Shown: piece after piece, positions 51,287 through 60,385 of the stretch | Numbering within the stretch: the first letter of the stretch is position 1 | How the letters are laid out: every line of letters starts with the position of its first letter | Source of the DNA: Sphingomonadales bacterium UBA656 | GTDB lineage: Bacteria; Pseudomonadota; Alphaproteobacteria; Sphingomonadales; Sphingomonadaceae | Assembly (NCBI GenBank): GCA_002299895.1 | Contig: DBOC01000015.1 | Location: forward strand, 1-64,000 | Direction of reading: 5' to 3' | DNA length: 64,000 nucleotides | The notes under the pieces: generated by a model | Databases searched by the model: none | The model's input: only the letters and a program-made list of their open reading frames with translations | Told to the model about the DNA's origin: nothing | Program-made: the position numbers and the translations under genes

Positions 51287-51311
51287 GTTAGCGTAGGGGG
51301 TTTCGCAATGT

Positions 51312-51905
51312 TTAAGCGACTGCCTCTGCTGCCCGCTTATAGATGCTGTTGAGCGGGCTGCGGAAAAGCTTCATCACCATGGGTTCGAAAAATGAAAGCG
51401 GTAGCGTGTCATAATCCGGATCAAAGGATGGGCAGTCATATTTGTCGATAAACTCTTCGGTATCGGCAAACCACTGATGCCCGCGAAATTGCTCGCGCAT
51501 GTCGCGGTCAAGGCCAAGATGGTGGAAGAAATTATGCCCCTGAAAAATGCCATGATTCTGCACAATCCAAAGAATTTTTTCCGACACAAATGGTTTCAAT
51601 ATCGCCGCAGCAATGTCGGGATGGTTGGCGGCGCCCAGCGTATCGCCAATATCATGCAACAAGGCCATCACCACATATTCCTCGTCCCGGCCATCGCGAT
51701 GGGCGCGCGTCGCGGTTTGTAAGGAATGCGTCAGCCGGTCGACGGCAAAACCACCAAAATCTCCATCGAGCAATTTCAGATGGTCCAAAATCCGGCGTCC
51801 GCCATTTTGCGAAAACGGGATATTGTGCCGCATGATGATCTGCCAATCCTCTTGCGTGCTTTGCGCCATATCGTGAAAATTGGCGCGTTCTTCTTGGTTG
51901 TCCAT
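51312..51905 (-). CDS. HD-domain phosphohydrolase-like protein
   Basis: The 197-residue protein has a metal-binding HD pair in VMALLHDIGDTLGAANHPD and surrounding histidines (HSLQTATRAH, NHGIFQGHNFFHH) that match an HD-fold di-metal site. It resembles small HD proteins related to PhnZ and inositol oxygenase, so it may be an oxygenase or hydrolase; the substrate is unknown. It starts with ATG 51905 and diverges from the sensor-kinase gene across 89 bases, which may hold a shared control region. Confidence 0.82.
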   Translation of the reverse strand: MDNQEERANFHDMAQSTQEDWQIIMRHNIPFSQNGGRRILDHLKLLDGDFGGFAVDRLTHSLQTATRAHRDGRDEEYVVMALLHDIGDTLGAANHPDIAAAILKPFVSEKILWIVQNHGIFQGHNFFHHLGLDRDMREQFRGHQWFADTEEFIDKYDCPSFDPDYDTLPLSFFEPMVMKLFRSPLNSIYKRAAEAVA

Positions 51906-51994
51906 TGGCCTATCCTCTCGCCTTTAATGCTTAACATTGTTGGCAGACGAAACAAGGGCTTCATGCGCGCGCGAAATACGGCTAGACCAAAAAT

Positions 51995-53131
51995 ATGGCG
52001 GTATTAGAGCTTACAGATAAACCTTTCTTTGCGGACAAGAACCGCGCTTTTTGGAACTTGCATTCGGCTGGTTGGGCGGGGGCGGTCATATTGCGCGCCG
52101 CATCCGGCATCGCGCAGGGGCAGCCTGTCAGCTTCTTGGTGCCAATTCTGATTTCTGCGGTGACGGGCTATTCGATCACGTTGCTTTTGTCGGTGATATA
52201 TCGGTTCTTGATTGATCAACGGCCGTTTATCACATGGAGCCTGACCTTTGTGTCTGTCTCGCTCGCGACATTGGGTTATGCTTATTTGGACGTTTGGGTG
52301 CTGCAAACCATTCGGGATGGCGTCGATGAAACGCCCTTTGCGCAATTATGGCTGGCCGCGATTTACATTAACTCGGTGCTGTTGGCGGCATGGTCCGCAT
52401 TATATTACGCGATCAATTATTTTGTCCGCGCAGAAGAGCAAGCGGATCAGATGATGCGGCTGGAGGCACAGGCGACCAGCGCGCAACTTACGATGCTGCG
52501 GTATCAGCTTAACCCCCATTTCCTTTTCAATACATTGAATAGCATTTCGACCTTAGTGCTCTTGAAACAGACCGATCAAGCCAATGCTATGCTTTCGCGG
52601 CTGTCGTCATTCCTGCGCTTTACGCTGATCAACGAAGCAGCTGCAAAAGTGCCGCTGACTCAGGAAATTGAGACATTGAAATTGTATCTCGATATTGAAA
52701 AAATGCGGTTTGAAGAGCGCTTACGGACATATTTCACCATAGAATCTTCGGTCGAAAACGCGTTGGTTCCTTCATTGTTACTTCAGCCCTTGGTCGAAAA
52801 TGCGATCAAATATGCGGTAACGCCTAAGGAAGAAGGGGCTGATATTTCGGTAACCGCGCAACTCGTCGGCCAAAGGGTGCGGATCATCGTTTCAGACACT
52901 GGCCCGGGCTTGCAGCCGGGGCAGCAAGACCAAAGTCTATCCACAGGTGTTGGCATGGCGAATACGCGGGAGCGTTTGTCGCAAGCTTATGGTGAGGACC
53001 AACGCTTTGAACATTATGTAAAAGCTGACGGAGGGTTTGAGGTGTTGTTGGAACTACCTTATCAAAACCGGATTATCGCAGGAGAAGACATTCAGGCGGG
53101 GGCACAACAGCAAGGAAAAATATCCGCATGA
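51995..53131 (+). CDS. LytS/YehU-type membrane sensor histidine kinase
   Basis: The 378-residue protein has four hydrophobic segments in residues 20-140, then a coiled-coil-like EEQADQMMRLEAQAT linker and the His_kinase domain with phospho-accepting H175 in NPHFLFNTLNS. The HATPase shows SDTGPGL and GVGMANTRERL. This family lacks a large sensing domain, so the membrane helices likely sense the signal. Its stop overlaps the response-regulator start by four bases (ATGA), making a coupled pair with the LytTR regulator. Confidence 0.93.
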   Translation: MAVLELTDKPFFADKNRAFWNLHSAGWAGAVILRAASGIAQGQPVSFLVPILISAVTGYSITLLLSVIYRFLIDQRPFITWSLTFVSVSLATLGYAYLDVWVLQTIRDGVDETPFAQLWLAAIYINSVLLAAWSALYYAINYFVRAEEQADQMMRLEAQATSAQLTMLRYQLNPHFLFNTLNSISTLVLLKQTDQANAMLSRLSSFLRFTLINEAAAKVPLTQEIETLKLYLDIEKMRFEERLRTYFTIESSVENALVPSLLLQPLVENAIKYAVTPKEEGADISVTAQLVGQRVRIIVSDTGPGLQPGQQDQSLSTGVGMANTRERLSQAYGEDQRFEHYVKADGGFEVLLELPYQNRIIAGEDIQAGAQQQGKISA

Positions 53132-53928
53132 CTATTCGCACAATATTGGTCGACGATGAAAAGCTCGCTATTCAAGGTCTCGAACTACGCCTTCAACCTT
53201 TTGATGATATCGAAATTGTGGCCATTTGCCACAATGGGCGTGAGGCCATTCGCAAGATCAAGACCTTAAAACCGGACTTGGTTTTTCTGGATATTCAAAT
53301 GCCGGGCTTTGATGGCTTTTCGGTTGTGCAAGGCGTGATGGACATCGACCCGCCCTTGTTCGTCTTTGTAACTGCTTATTCCGAACATGCGATTAAGGCG
53401 TTTGAGGCGCAGGCCATTGATTATTTGATGAAGCCCGTGGAGCCGGAGCGGCTGGCTGATACCATGGACCGCGTGCGGAGCCGGCTGTCGGAAAAGCGGA
53501 CATCGGATGAGCTCGACCGCCTGCGTAATGTCATCAACGAAGTCGCGCCCGATGCGGCGGACAATTTGGGTTCGGTGGAGGATGATTTGGCATCCACACG
53601 CTTTGAAAAGCTGATTAACGTCAAGGATCGCGGCCAGATTTTCCGCGTCGAGGTCGCGAGCATTGAACGCATTGATGCAGCAGGTGATTATATGTGCATC
53701 TACACCGCTGACAATTCGCTGATCCTGCGCGAGACCATGAAGGATCTGGAAAAACGGCTCGATCCCCGCACCTTCCAACGTGTGCACCGTTCAACGATTG
53801 TCAATCTTGACCAGGTGCGTCAGGTGAAGCCCCATACCAATGGCGAATGCTTTTTGGTGCTGGAATCGGGCGCTCAGGTAAAAGTCAGCCGGTCCTACCG
53901 CGACGTCGTTGCCCGTTTCGTCCATTAA
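53128..53928 (+). CDS. LytTR-type response regulator
   Basis: The 266-residue protein has a receiver domain with phospho-acceptor D55 in LVFLDIQMP, a T/S and K pair further on (VTAYSEHAIKAF; DYLMKPVEPERL), and a C-terminal LytTR DNA-binding domain (RFEKLINVKDRGQIFRVEVASIERI ... RTFQRVHRSTIVNLDQV). It should bind DNA when phosphorylated by the upstream kinase. Target sites were not identified. The next gene begins 11 bases after its stop, so it may be a target or co-operonic. Confidence 0.94.
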   Translation: MTIRTILVDDEKLAIQGLELRLQPFDDIEIVAICHNGREAIRKIKTLKPDLVFLDIQMPGFDGFSVVQGVMDIDPPLFVFVTAYSEHAIKAFEAQAIDYLMKPVEPERLADTMDRVRSRLSEKRTSDELDRLRNVINEVAPDAADNLGSVEDDLASTRFEKLINVKDRGQIFRVEVASIERIDAAGDYMCIYTADNSLILRETMKDLEKRLDPRTFQRVHRSTIVNLDQVRQVKPHTNGECFLVLESGAQVKVSRSYRDVVARFVH

Positions 53929-53938
53929 GGAAATAGGT

Positions 53939-54844
53939 GTGAAGCAAATCAGCCATTCAACCCGCATGAAGGCGAGCGATTTTCATCCCTATATCCTCGA
54001 AATCTTTGATGGCTATGTCCATGGCAAGCTGACCAAGCGGGAATTCTTGCGGGAGGCTGGCAAATTTGCGGCGGCTGGTGTCACGGGGTTGATGATCCTT
54101 AATCAGCTACAGCCCGATTACGCGCTGGCGCAGCAAGTGAAGGCGGATGATCCTGCGATTATTACCGCACGCGTCACGGTGCCGAGCCCCGATGGCCATG
54201 GTAGCATCAATGGCTTGTTGGCGAAGCCCGCCAAAGCAAAGGGCAAGCTGCCAACCGTACTTGTCATCCATGAAAATCGCGGGCTTAACCCTTATATTGA
54301 GGACGTAGTCCGGCGCTTGGCTAAGGCTGGCTATATGGCGCTTGGTCCTGATGGCCTGTCCTCGGTCGGCGGCTATCCTGGAAATGACGAAACGGGCCGC
54401 GCATATCAGGCGAAGCTAAATCCGGCCAAGTTGCTGGAGGATTTCTTTGCGAGCTTTGAATATTTGCGTGATCATCCCGAAAGCACGGGCAAGGTAGGCG
54501 CGGTTGGTTTTTGCTATGGCGGCGGCGTGTGTAATGCGCTTGCGGTGGCCTATCCTGAAATGGCGGCATCGGTACCTTATTATGGCCGTCAGCCAAGGGT
54601 AGAGGAAGTGCCTGCGATTAAAGCGCCATTGCTGATCCATTATGCTGAGGTAGATGAACGTATCAACGCGGGCTGGTTGCCCTGTCAGGCCGCACTGATC
54701 GCCAACCAGAAACGCTTTGCAGTGCATTTCTACCCCGGCACGCAGCATGGTTTTCACAATGACAGCACGCCGCGTTTCGACACAGCGGCAGCGGAATTGT
54801 CATGGACCAGAACGCTGGCGTTTTTTGAAGAAAATCTGCGTTAA
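53939..54844 (+). CDS. Dienelactone-hydrolase-family alpha/beta hydrolase with Tat-like signal
   Basis: The 301-residue protein has the DLH triad: C192 in GFCYGGG, D239 in HYAEVDE, H270 in QHGFHND, plus the ENRG loop (112-115). TKREFL (32-37) followed by a hydrophobic stretch (42-56) looks like a Tat signal with KR in place of RR, placing the enzyme in the periplasm. I chose GTG 53939 with AAGGAAATAGG upstream, ten bases past the response-regulator stop; the longer frame from 53909 overlaps that gene. Substrate unknown; not evidence of chloroaromatic degradation. Confidence 0.87.
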   Translation: MKQISHSTRMKASDFHPYILEIFDGYVHGKLTKREFLREAGKFAAAGVTGLMILNQLQPDYALAQQVKADDPAIITARVTVPSPDGHGSINGLLAKPAKAKGKLPTVLVIHENRGLNPYIEDVVRRLAKAGYMALGPDGLSSVGGYPGNDETGRAYQAKLNPAKLLEDFFASFEYLRDHPESTGKVGAVGFCYGGGVCNALAVAYPEMAASVPYYGRQPRVEEVPAIKAPLLIHYAEVDERINAGWLPCQAALIANQKRFAVHFYPGTQHGFHNDSTPRFDTAAAELSWTRTLAFFEENLR

Positions 54845-55296
54845 CGCCGTTCGGCAAAGAATTTTTTGAGCAAGGCGGCGGATTCGTCTGCCGCGATGCC
54901 GGCATATATCTCCGGCCTGTGGTGTAGCGTCGATTGTTCAAATAAACGGGGGCCATGCGCCACAGCGCCGCCTTTGGCATCGTCCGCGCCATAATAAAGC
55001 CGCGCAATGCGGGCATGGGCAATCGCGCCGGCACACATGGCGCAGGGTTCCAGCGTGACCCACAGATCGCATCCGGTCAGGCGGTCATTGCCCAGATAGG
55101 CTGCTGCCTCTCGAATGGCGATGATTTCGGCATGTGCGGTCGGGTCGTGGCTTTCCATCGGACGATTGGCACCGCGCCCGATAATGACCCCGTCCTTGAC
55201 GATGATCGCGCCAACGGGCACTTCGCCGTGCACAGCCGCCGTCCGCGCAAGATTGAGCGCTTCATCCATCATTTCGCGGGCTTTGGTCAGGGACAT
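54841..55296 (-). CDS. tadA: tRNA-adenosine(34) deaminase TadA
   Basis: TadA converts A34 of tRNA-Arg(ACG) to inosine. The 151-residue protein has the zinc/proton-shuttle motif HAE (55-57) and PCxxC (C85, C88 in EPCAMCAG), the deaminase signature. The tRNA it acts on is encoded in this window at 21-97. Stop codon overlaps the end of the hydrolase gene by four bases, in convergent orientation. A Gua deaminase is a less likely alternative. Confidence 0.95.
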   Translation of the reverse strand: MSLTKAREMMDEALNLARTAAVHGEVPVGAIIVKDGVIIGRGANRPMESHDPTAHAEIIAIREAAAYLGNDRLTGCDLWVTLEPCAMCAGAIAHARIARLYYGADDAKGGAVAHGPRLFEQSTLHHRPEIYAGIAADESAALLKKFFAERR

Positions 55297-55340
55297 GCTA
55301 TTTTGCTAGCGCAGATTCCTGCTTTTGGCCACACATCGGC

Positions 55341-55369
55341 TTGACCTTTTCGGCGTGGAGGGTTAGGGG
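55341..55369 (+). promoter_or_regulatory. Candidate promoter for rpmB
   Basis: TTGACC (55341-55346), a 17-base spacer, then TAGGGG (55364-55369), about 60 bases before the rpmB ATG. The -35 is good, the -10 is GC-rich and weak, so this is tentative. Confidence 0.35.
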
Positions 55370-55427
55370 CAGCGACTTTCGCGGGTCAGTGATTCCGCAT
55401 ACACTTATTTTATACAGGACATATATC

Positions 55428-55718
55428 ATGGCGCGCATCTGCGAACTCACCGGTAAAGGCCGTCTTGTCGGCAACAATGTGAGCCACGCCAACAACAAGA
55501 CAAAGCGCACATTTCTGCCAAATCTGCAGAATGTTACCTTGTTGTCGGACGCACTTGAGCAAGGCTACAAGTTCCGCGTTTCGACCCATGGTCTGCGTTC
55601 GGTTGAGCATGTTGGCGGCCTCGACAATTGGTTGTTGAAGACTTCCGACGAGAAGCTTTCGGCCAATGCGCGCAAGGTGAAAAAAGAAATCGCCAAGAAG
55701 CAAAAAGCTGCGGCGTAA
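55428..55718 (+). CDS. rpmB: 50S ribosomal protein L28
   Basis: L28 is a small basic large-subunit protein. The 96-residue sequence begins MARICELTGKGRLVGNNVSHANNKTKRTFLPNLQ and ends in a lysine/alanine tail (KKEIAKKQKAAA); all are typical of alphaproteobacterial L28. The first family cysteine-rich site is kept only partly (C5), as in the cysteine-poor type, so it is probably zinc-independent. ATG 55428 was chosen over a longer frame because the family starts there. A terminator follows at 55761. Confidence 0.96.
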   Translation: MARICELTGKGRLVGNNVSHANNKTKRTFLPNLQNVTLLSDALEQGYKFRVSTHGLRSVEHVGGLDNWLLKTSDEKLSANARKVKKEIAKKQKAAA

Positions 55719-55760
55719 TACTTTAGGCTGCTGACGCGGCCTTTTGCTAAAGCGAATCAC

Positions 55761-55792
55761 AAGCCGGGGGCAGTAATGCTTCCGGCTTTTTC
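55761..55792 (+). terminator. Rho-independent terminator after rpmB
   Basis: AAGCCGG (55761-55767) and CCGGCTT (55782-55788) pair around 14 bases, followed by TTT-T-C. It ends rpmB and sits 50 bases before putA. Confidence 0.75.
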
Positions 55793-55841
55793 GTTACAAC
55801 TGAAACTTGTCTGTTTTGGCTTTATCCGGCAAGGCGACAGC

Positions 55842-58808
55842 ATGAATGCATCTCTCGAATCCGCGCGCGCGTCCATCCGGCCTTATCATCGCCAGTCAGA
55901 ACCAGAAGTGCTCACACCACTGGTCGCCGCCGCCACGGTCGATGGGGCAATGCGCGATGCTATCGTGCGCAGCGCACGCAGCCTGCTCGATGATTTGCGA
56001 GACGCGCAGGCCGATGGCTGGGTAAACTCATTTTTGCAGCAATACCGGCTTGGTACTGAAGAGGGCACCGCGCTCTTGTCACTAGCCGAGGCCTTTTTGC
56101 GCGTGCCCGACCCGCAGACGGCGGATTTGTTAATTGCGGACAAGCTGACCGACGCTGATTGGAGCGATCACACGGGGCAATCGTCGAGCATGCTGGTCAA
56201 TAGCGCCACATGGGGCTTAGTGCTTGGTAAGGCCGTTCTGGGCGACAGCACGAGCACATTGAAACGGCTGATTGCAAAAGCAGGCGAGCCCTTTGTCCGT
56301 CAGGCAGTGGGCGCCGCCATGCGATTGATGGGACAAGTCTTTGTCATGGGCCGTGACATTGATGAAGCGATGAAACGCATGGAATCGAAAGACAATCGCG
56401 GCTTTACCGCGAGCTTCGACATGCTGGGCGAGGCGGCGCGGACCAAATCGGATGCCGAGCGTTATTTCCAATCCTATGCAGCCGCAGTCGCTGCCGTGGG
56501 CCGCGTCCCCGCACGCGGCCATAGTGTCTCTGTCAAACTATCCGCGCTCCACCCGCGCTACGAAACCGCGCAAAGCGCAAATTGCGTGCCGGAGCTGGCC
56601 GCTATGGTGCGCGAACTGGCGCGTTCTGCGGCATCCTTGGGTGTCCAACTGACGGTTGATGCGGAAGAAGCAGCTCGGCTGGAGATGAGCCTCGACATCA
56701 TTGAGGCCGTGGCCCGTGATCCCGCTTTATCGGGCTGGGATGGGCTTGGCATGGCGGTGCAAGCTTATTCCAAACGCGCCCGTCCCGTTCTCGCCTGGGC
56801 CGATGCGTTGGGCCGCGACACATCGCGTATCATGCAAGTCCGCTTAGTGAAGGGCGCTTATTGGGATAGCGAAATTAAACATGCGCAGGAACGCGGCCTG
56901 CGTGACTTTCCGTTGTTCACGCGCAAGGCAGCAACCGATGTGTCCTATCTTGCTTGCGCCAAAGATATGCTCGCGGCGGGTAACATCCGTCCGGCCTTTG
57001 CGACGCACAATGCCCTTACCGTTGCGACCATCCTCCAATGGACAGAGGGACATCGCGATTTTGAATTTCAGCGGCTCCACGGCATGGGGGAGGGGCTGTT
57101 TGACCGCCTCGTGCGCGCGGAAGGCTATAATTGCCGCACTTATGCACCCGTTGGGGGGCATCGCGACTTGCTCGCTTATCTTGTCCGCCGCTTGTTGGAA
57201 AATGGCGCGAACAGTAGCTTTGTGCATCAATTGGCGGATCAATCGATCAGCGAAGACGAATTGCTGGCGGATCCGGTAGAAAAAATCATGTCGGTTGGTG
57301 GCACACGCCATCCCGCAATTGCCGCGCCAGCGGATCTTTATCAGCCAGAGCGGCTGAACAGCAGCGGCCTTGATCTGGATGACGCGGTTATATTGCAAGA
57401 AGCAGCTGCCGCAGTCGCAAAGCCATTGAACTTGCAGGATGACATGCACGTTGGTTCGGCGGAGGCTGTGACAGCTGCGCTTGTGGCCTATCCGGAATGG
57501 TCCGGCACCTCCGTCGAGGCCCGCGCCGATTGCCTGGATCGTCTGGCAGATTTACTGGAGGAAAACCGCAGCCAACTGATGGCGCTTGCGGTGCAAGAGG
57601 CCCGCAAAACAATTCCCGACGCGTTGTCCGAAGTACGCGAGGCGATTGATTTCTGCCGTTATTACGCCGCGCGCGCGCGCACCGACTTGCGCCCGATTGA
57701 ATTGCCGGGGCCAACGGGCGAACGCAACGTCCTGCGCCATGAAGGGCGCGGTGTTTGGATCGCGATTGCCCCGTGGAATTTCCCGCTGGCCATTTTCCTT
57801 GGCCAGGTCGTAGCAGCCTTGGTTGCTGGCAATACGGTTGTGGCGAAACCCGCGCCGCAAACGCCGGCCATTGGTCGGTTCGCGGTAAAATTGACGCATA
57901 AGGCTGGTGTGCCACAGGGCGCGTTGCAGATTGTGACGGGCGCAGGCGATGTCGGCGCTGCGCTTACCGCGGACACGCGCATAGCAGGCGTGGTATTCAC
58001 AGGCTCGGTCCCGACCGCCAAGGCGATTGCCCGCAATTTGTTGGCTGATGATGAACGGCCTTTGGTACCATTGATCGCTGAAACAGGCGGCTTGAACGCG
58101 ATGATTGTCGATTCAACGGCCTTGTCCGAACAAGTTGTGCGCGATGTTATCGTGTCGGGCTTTCAATCCGCTGGCCAACGTTGTTCGGCCTTGCGATTGT
58201 TGCTGCTGCAAGAAGATATTGCGGAGCATACGCTAGAAATGCTGCGCGGGGCGATGGATGTACTCCATGTGGGCGACCCTGCGGATTCCGCCACGGATAT
58301 TGGTCCGGTAATTGATCAGGCGGCCTATGATGTATTGATGGCCTATCGTGCCAGCGTGAAAGACCGGATCATCCACGAAATAGCGGTTCCAACAAATGGG
58401 CTGTTCGTGCCGCCGACGGTCATCCAACTCGATGATATCAGCGCGTTAAACCGCGAATTTTTCGGCCCATTGGTGCATGTCGCAACTTGGAAAGCGGGCA
58501 CGTTGGACGCGACCATCGCCCAAGTTAACGCCAAGGGTTTTGGCCTAACGATGGGGCTGCACAGCCGTATTGCAGGCAGCAGCGTATTGGTCGAACAATT
58601 GGCCCGCGTCGGCAATCTATATATCAACCGTTCGATGATCGGCGCGGTGGTTGGTAGCCAACCCTTTGGTGGTGAGGGCCTGTCCGGTACGGGTCCCAAG
58701 GCTGGCGGGCCGCATTATCTCTATCGTTTCTGCGCAGAACGTACGACAAGCACCGATACGACAAGCGCAGGCGGCAATGCGTCCTTGCTCTCATTGGATG
58801 ATAATTAG
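55842..58808 (+). CDS. putA: Bifunctional proline dehydrogenase / glutamate-semialdehyde dehydrogenase PutA
   Basis: PutA oxidises proline to glutamate: an FAD proline dehydrogenase and an NAD aldehyde dehydrogenase in one chain. The 988-residue protein is the short branch type without the N-terminal ribbon-helix-helix DNA-binding domain or the extra C-terminal domain. The PRODH barrel holds RLVKGAYWDSEIKHAQ near 340; the ALDH has catalytic C781 in SAGQRCSALR. It therefore cannot repress its own gene as E. coli PutA does. ATG 55842 is chosen over the upstream 55776 start on family fit. Its product feeds the glutamate dehydrogenase encoded at 46525. Confidence 0.95.
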   Translation: MNASLESARASIRPYHRQSEPEVLTPLVAAATVDGAMRDAIVRSARSLLDDLRDAQADGWVNSFLQQYRLGTEEGTALLSLAEAFLRVPDPQTADLLIADKLTDADWSDHTGQSSSMLVNSATWGLVLGKAVLGDSTSTLKRLIAKAGEPFVRQAVGAAMRLMGQVFVMGRDIDEAMKRMESKDNRGFTASFDMLGEAARTKSDAERYFQSYAAAVAAVGRVPARGHSVSVKLSALHPRYETAQSANCVPELAAMVRELARSAASLGVQLTVDAEEAARLEMSLDIIEAVARDPALSGWDGLGMAVQAYSKRARPVLAWADALGRDTSRIMQVRLVKGAYWDSEIKHAQERGLRDFPLFTRKAATDVSYLACAKDMLAAGNIRPAFATHNALTVATILQWTEGHRDFEFQRLHGMGEGLFDRLVRAEGYNCRTYAPVGGHRDLLAYLVRRLLENGANSSFVHQLADQSISEDELLADPVEKIMSVGGTRHPAIAAPADLYQPERLNSSGLDLDDAVILQEAAAAVAKPLNLQDDMHVGSAEAVTAALVAYPEWSGTSVEARADCLDRLADLLEENRSQLMALAVQEARKTIPDALSEVREAIDFCRYYAARARTDLRPIELPGPTGERNVLRHEGRGVWIAIAPWNFPLAIFLGQVVAALVAGNTVVAKPAPQTPAIGRFAVKLTHKAGVPQGALQIVTGAGDVGAALTADTRIAGVVFTGSVPTAKAIARNLLADDERPLVPLIAETGGLNAMIVDSTALSEQVVRDVIVSGFQSAGQRCSALRLLLLQEDIAEHTLEMLRGAMDVLHVGDPADSATDIGPVIDQAAYDVLMAYRASVKDRIIHEIAVPTNGLFVPPTVIQLDDISALNREFFGPLVHVATWKAGTLDATIAQVNAKGFGLTMGLHSRIAGSSVLVEQLARVGNLYINRSMIGAVVGSQPFGGEGLSGTGPKAGGPHYLYRFCAERTTSTDTTSAGGNASLLSLDDN

Positions 58809-58866
58809 GACCTGACCCTTAATATCGCGCTTGCTTGGGCATCGCTGTTGGTGGCAAAGGGACAAT

Positions 58867-59049
58867 ATGTCCGGAACAGAAAACAGCCCGCCCCGCCTTG
58901 CCGGCGGCATCTTCATTGCCTTGGGGCTTTTAATCGGCGCCATAATTGGCGTTGCTATGGATCAACCATCTGCGGGCGCAGTTATCGGCATGGCCATCGG
59001 CACCGTTATTGCGGTGGCGATATGGGTCATGGATCGCAAGCGTCGTTAA
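58867..59049 (+). CDS. Tiny glycine-rich two-helix membrane protein
   Basis: No family recognised. The 60-residue product has two hydrophobic segments (about 12-30 and 36-54) rich in glycine and alanine with a GAIIGVAM and GAVIGMAIG spacing that resembles glycine zippers, then a basic end (DRKRR). ATG 58867 has AAAGGGA upstream. It ends 13 bases before the sorbosone-type dehydrogenase, suggesting one transcript. Such proteins often stabilise membranes or complexes; here unknown. Confidence 0.6.
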   Translation: MSGTENSPPRLAGGIFIALGLLIGAIIGVAMDQPSAGAVIGMAIGTVIAVAIWVMDRKRR

Positions 59050-59062
59050 GGGATACAGTCAT

Positions 59063-60385
59063 ATGTGGAAGCATGTACGCAACATCATTTTGATCCTCAT
59101 TGTTCTGGCGCTTGCTGGCATTTGGTACATCACGCGGCCTGATGTGGCCCAACTGTCGTTGGATGCCGTGACCGGCGCGTCGCCGCAAATTACCGCGCCG
59201 CGTGAACAGATTTTCCCAACCATCAAAGTGGCGGAAGTAGATCGCTGGAAAGCCGGCGAAGCCCCTATCGCTGCGCCGGGACTGATCGTTGAACGTTTTG
59301 CCGAAGGCCTCGATCATCCGCGCAATCTATATACGCTGCCCAATGGTGACATTTTGGTCGCCGAAACAAACTCGCCACCGCGTGACCTTGGCGGCGTTGA
59401 AGGTTTCGTGATGAAATGGCTGATGGGCAAAGCGGGTGCCGGTGTTCCTTCGGCGAACCGTATCACCTTGCTGCGTGATGTCGATGGTGATGGAAAGGCC
59501 GAACTAAAAACGCCATTTCTGACAGGGCTGAATTCGCCGTTCGGCATGGTCCTGATTGGCGAGAAATTGTATGTTGCCAACACCGATGGCTTGGTCGTTT
59601 TCCCATATAAAACGGGTGATACGAAAATCACCGCCAAGGGTAAGGAGCTGACAAAGTTCAACGCCAAGGCGCCTAACAATCATTGGACTCGCAACCTTGC
59701 AGCATCCCCCGATGGCAAGAAAATCTACATTGCAGTGGGATCGAACAGCAATATTGGTGAGCATGGCATGGAGACCGAAAACGGCCGTGCGATGGTGTTG
59801 GAATATGACATCGCTAAGGACAAGAAAATCCCTTACGCCATTGGTATGCGCAATCCCGTTGGTCTCGATTGGGACAAAAAGGGCCGTTTGTGGAGCGTCG
59901 TAAACGAACGCGATATGTTGGGTTCCGATATGGTGCCGGATTATCTGGCGCTTGTGGAATTTGGCGCCGATTATGGTTGGCCGCAACATTATTGGGGCGG
60001 GTTTACGGATTTCCGTGTTTCACCGCCAAAGCCTGAAAAGCGCGAATATGAACGCCGTCCTGATTATGCCTTGGGCGCGCACACAGCGCCGTTGGGCCTT
60101 GCCTTTGGCTATAATGGCAAATTGGGGGCAGGCCTGAGTGAAGGGGCGTTTGTTGCCCGTCACGGTTCTTGGAACCGCAAGCCTGTGTCGGGCTATGACG
60201 TGATTTTCGTTCCCTTTGCCAAGGGTGAACCTTCAGGCAAGCCCATCAATGTCCTAACAGGCTTTTTGGACAAGGACGGCAATGCGCAAGGCCGCCCAAC
60301 GATGCTTGCGATGGCAAGGGATGGATCCTTGTTGGTCAGCGATGACGTCGGCAACATCATCTGGCGCGTGCGGGCGAAGAACTAA
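59063..60385 (+). CDS. PQQ-dependent sugar dehydrogenase (sorbosone dehydrogenase family)
   Basis: The 440-residue protein has an N-terminal signal anchor (WKHVRNIILILIVLALAGIWY), then a six-blade beta-propeller of the soluble glucose/L-sorbosone dehydrogenase family (LDHPRNLYTLPNGDILVAET, NPVGLDWDKKGRLWSVVNERD). Such periplasmic enzymes oxidise aldoses with PQQ. No pqq synthesis genes are in the window, so cofactor may come from elsewhere or the protein may not use it. ATG 59063 is chosen over a longer frame. The next gene converges. Confidence 0.88.
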   Translation: MWKHVRNIILILIVLALAGIWYITRPDVAQLSLDAVTGASPQITAPREQIFPTIKVAEVDRWKAGEAPIAAPGLIVERFAEGLDHPRNLYTLPNGDILVAETNSPPRDLGGVEGFVMKWLMGKAGAGVPSANRITLLRDVDGDGKAELKTPFLTGLNSPFGMVLIGEKLYVANTDGLVVFPYKTGDTKITAKGKELTKFNAKAPNNHWTRNLAASPDGKKIYIAVGSNSNIGEHGMETENGRAMVLEYDIAKDKKIPYAIGMRNPVGLDWDKKGRLWSVVNERDMLGSDMVPDYLALVEFGADYGWPQHYWGGFTDFRVSPPKPEKREYERRPDYALGAHTAPLGLAFGYNGKLGAGLSEGAFVARHGSWNRKPVSGYDVIFVPFAKGEPSGKPINVLTGFLDKDGNAQGRPTMLAMARDGSLLVSDDVGNIIWRVRAKN

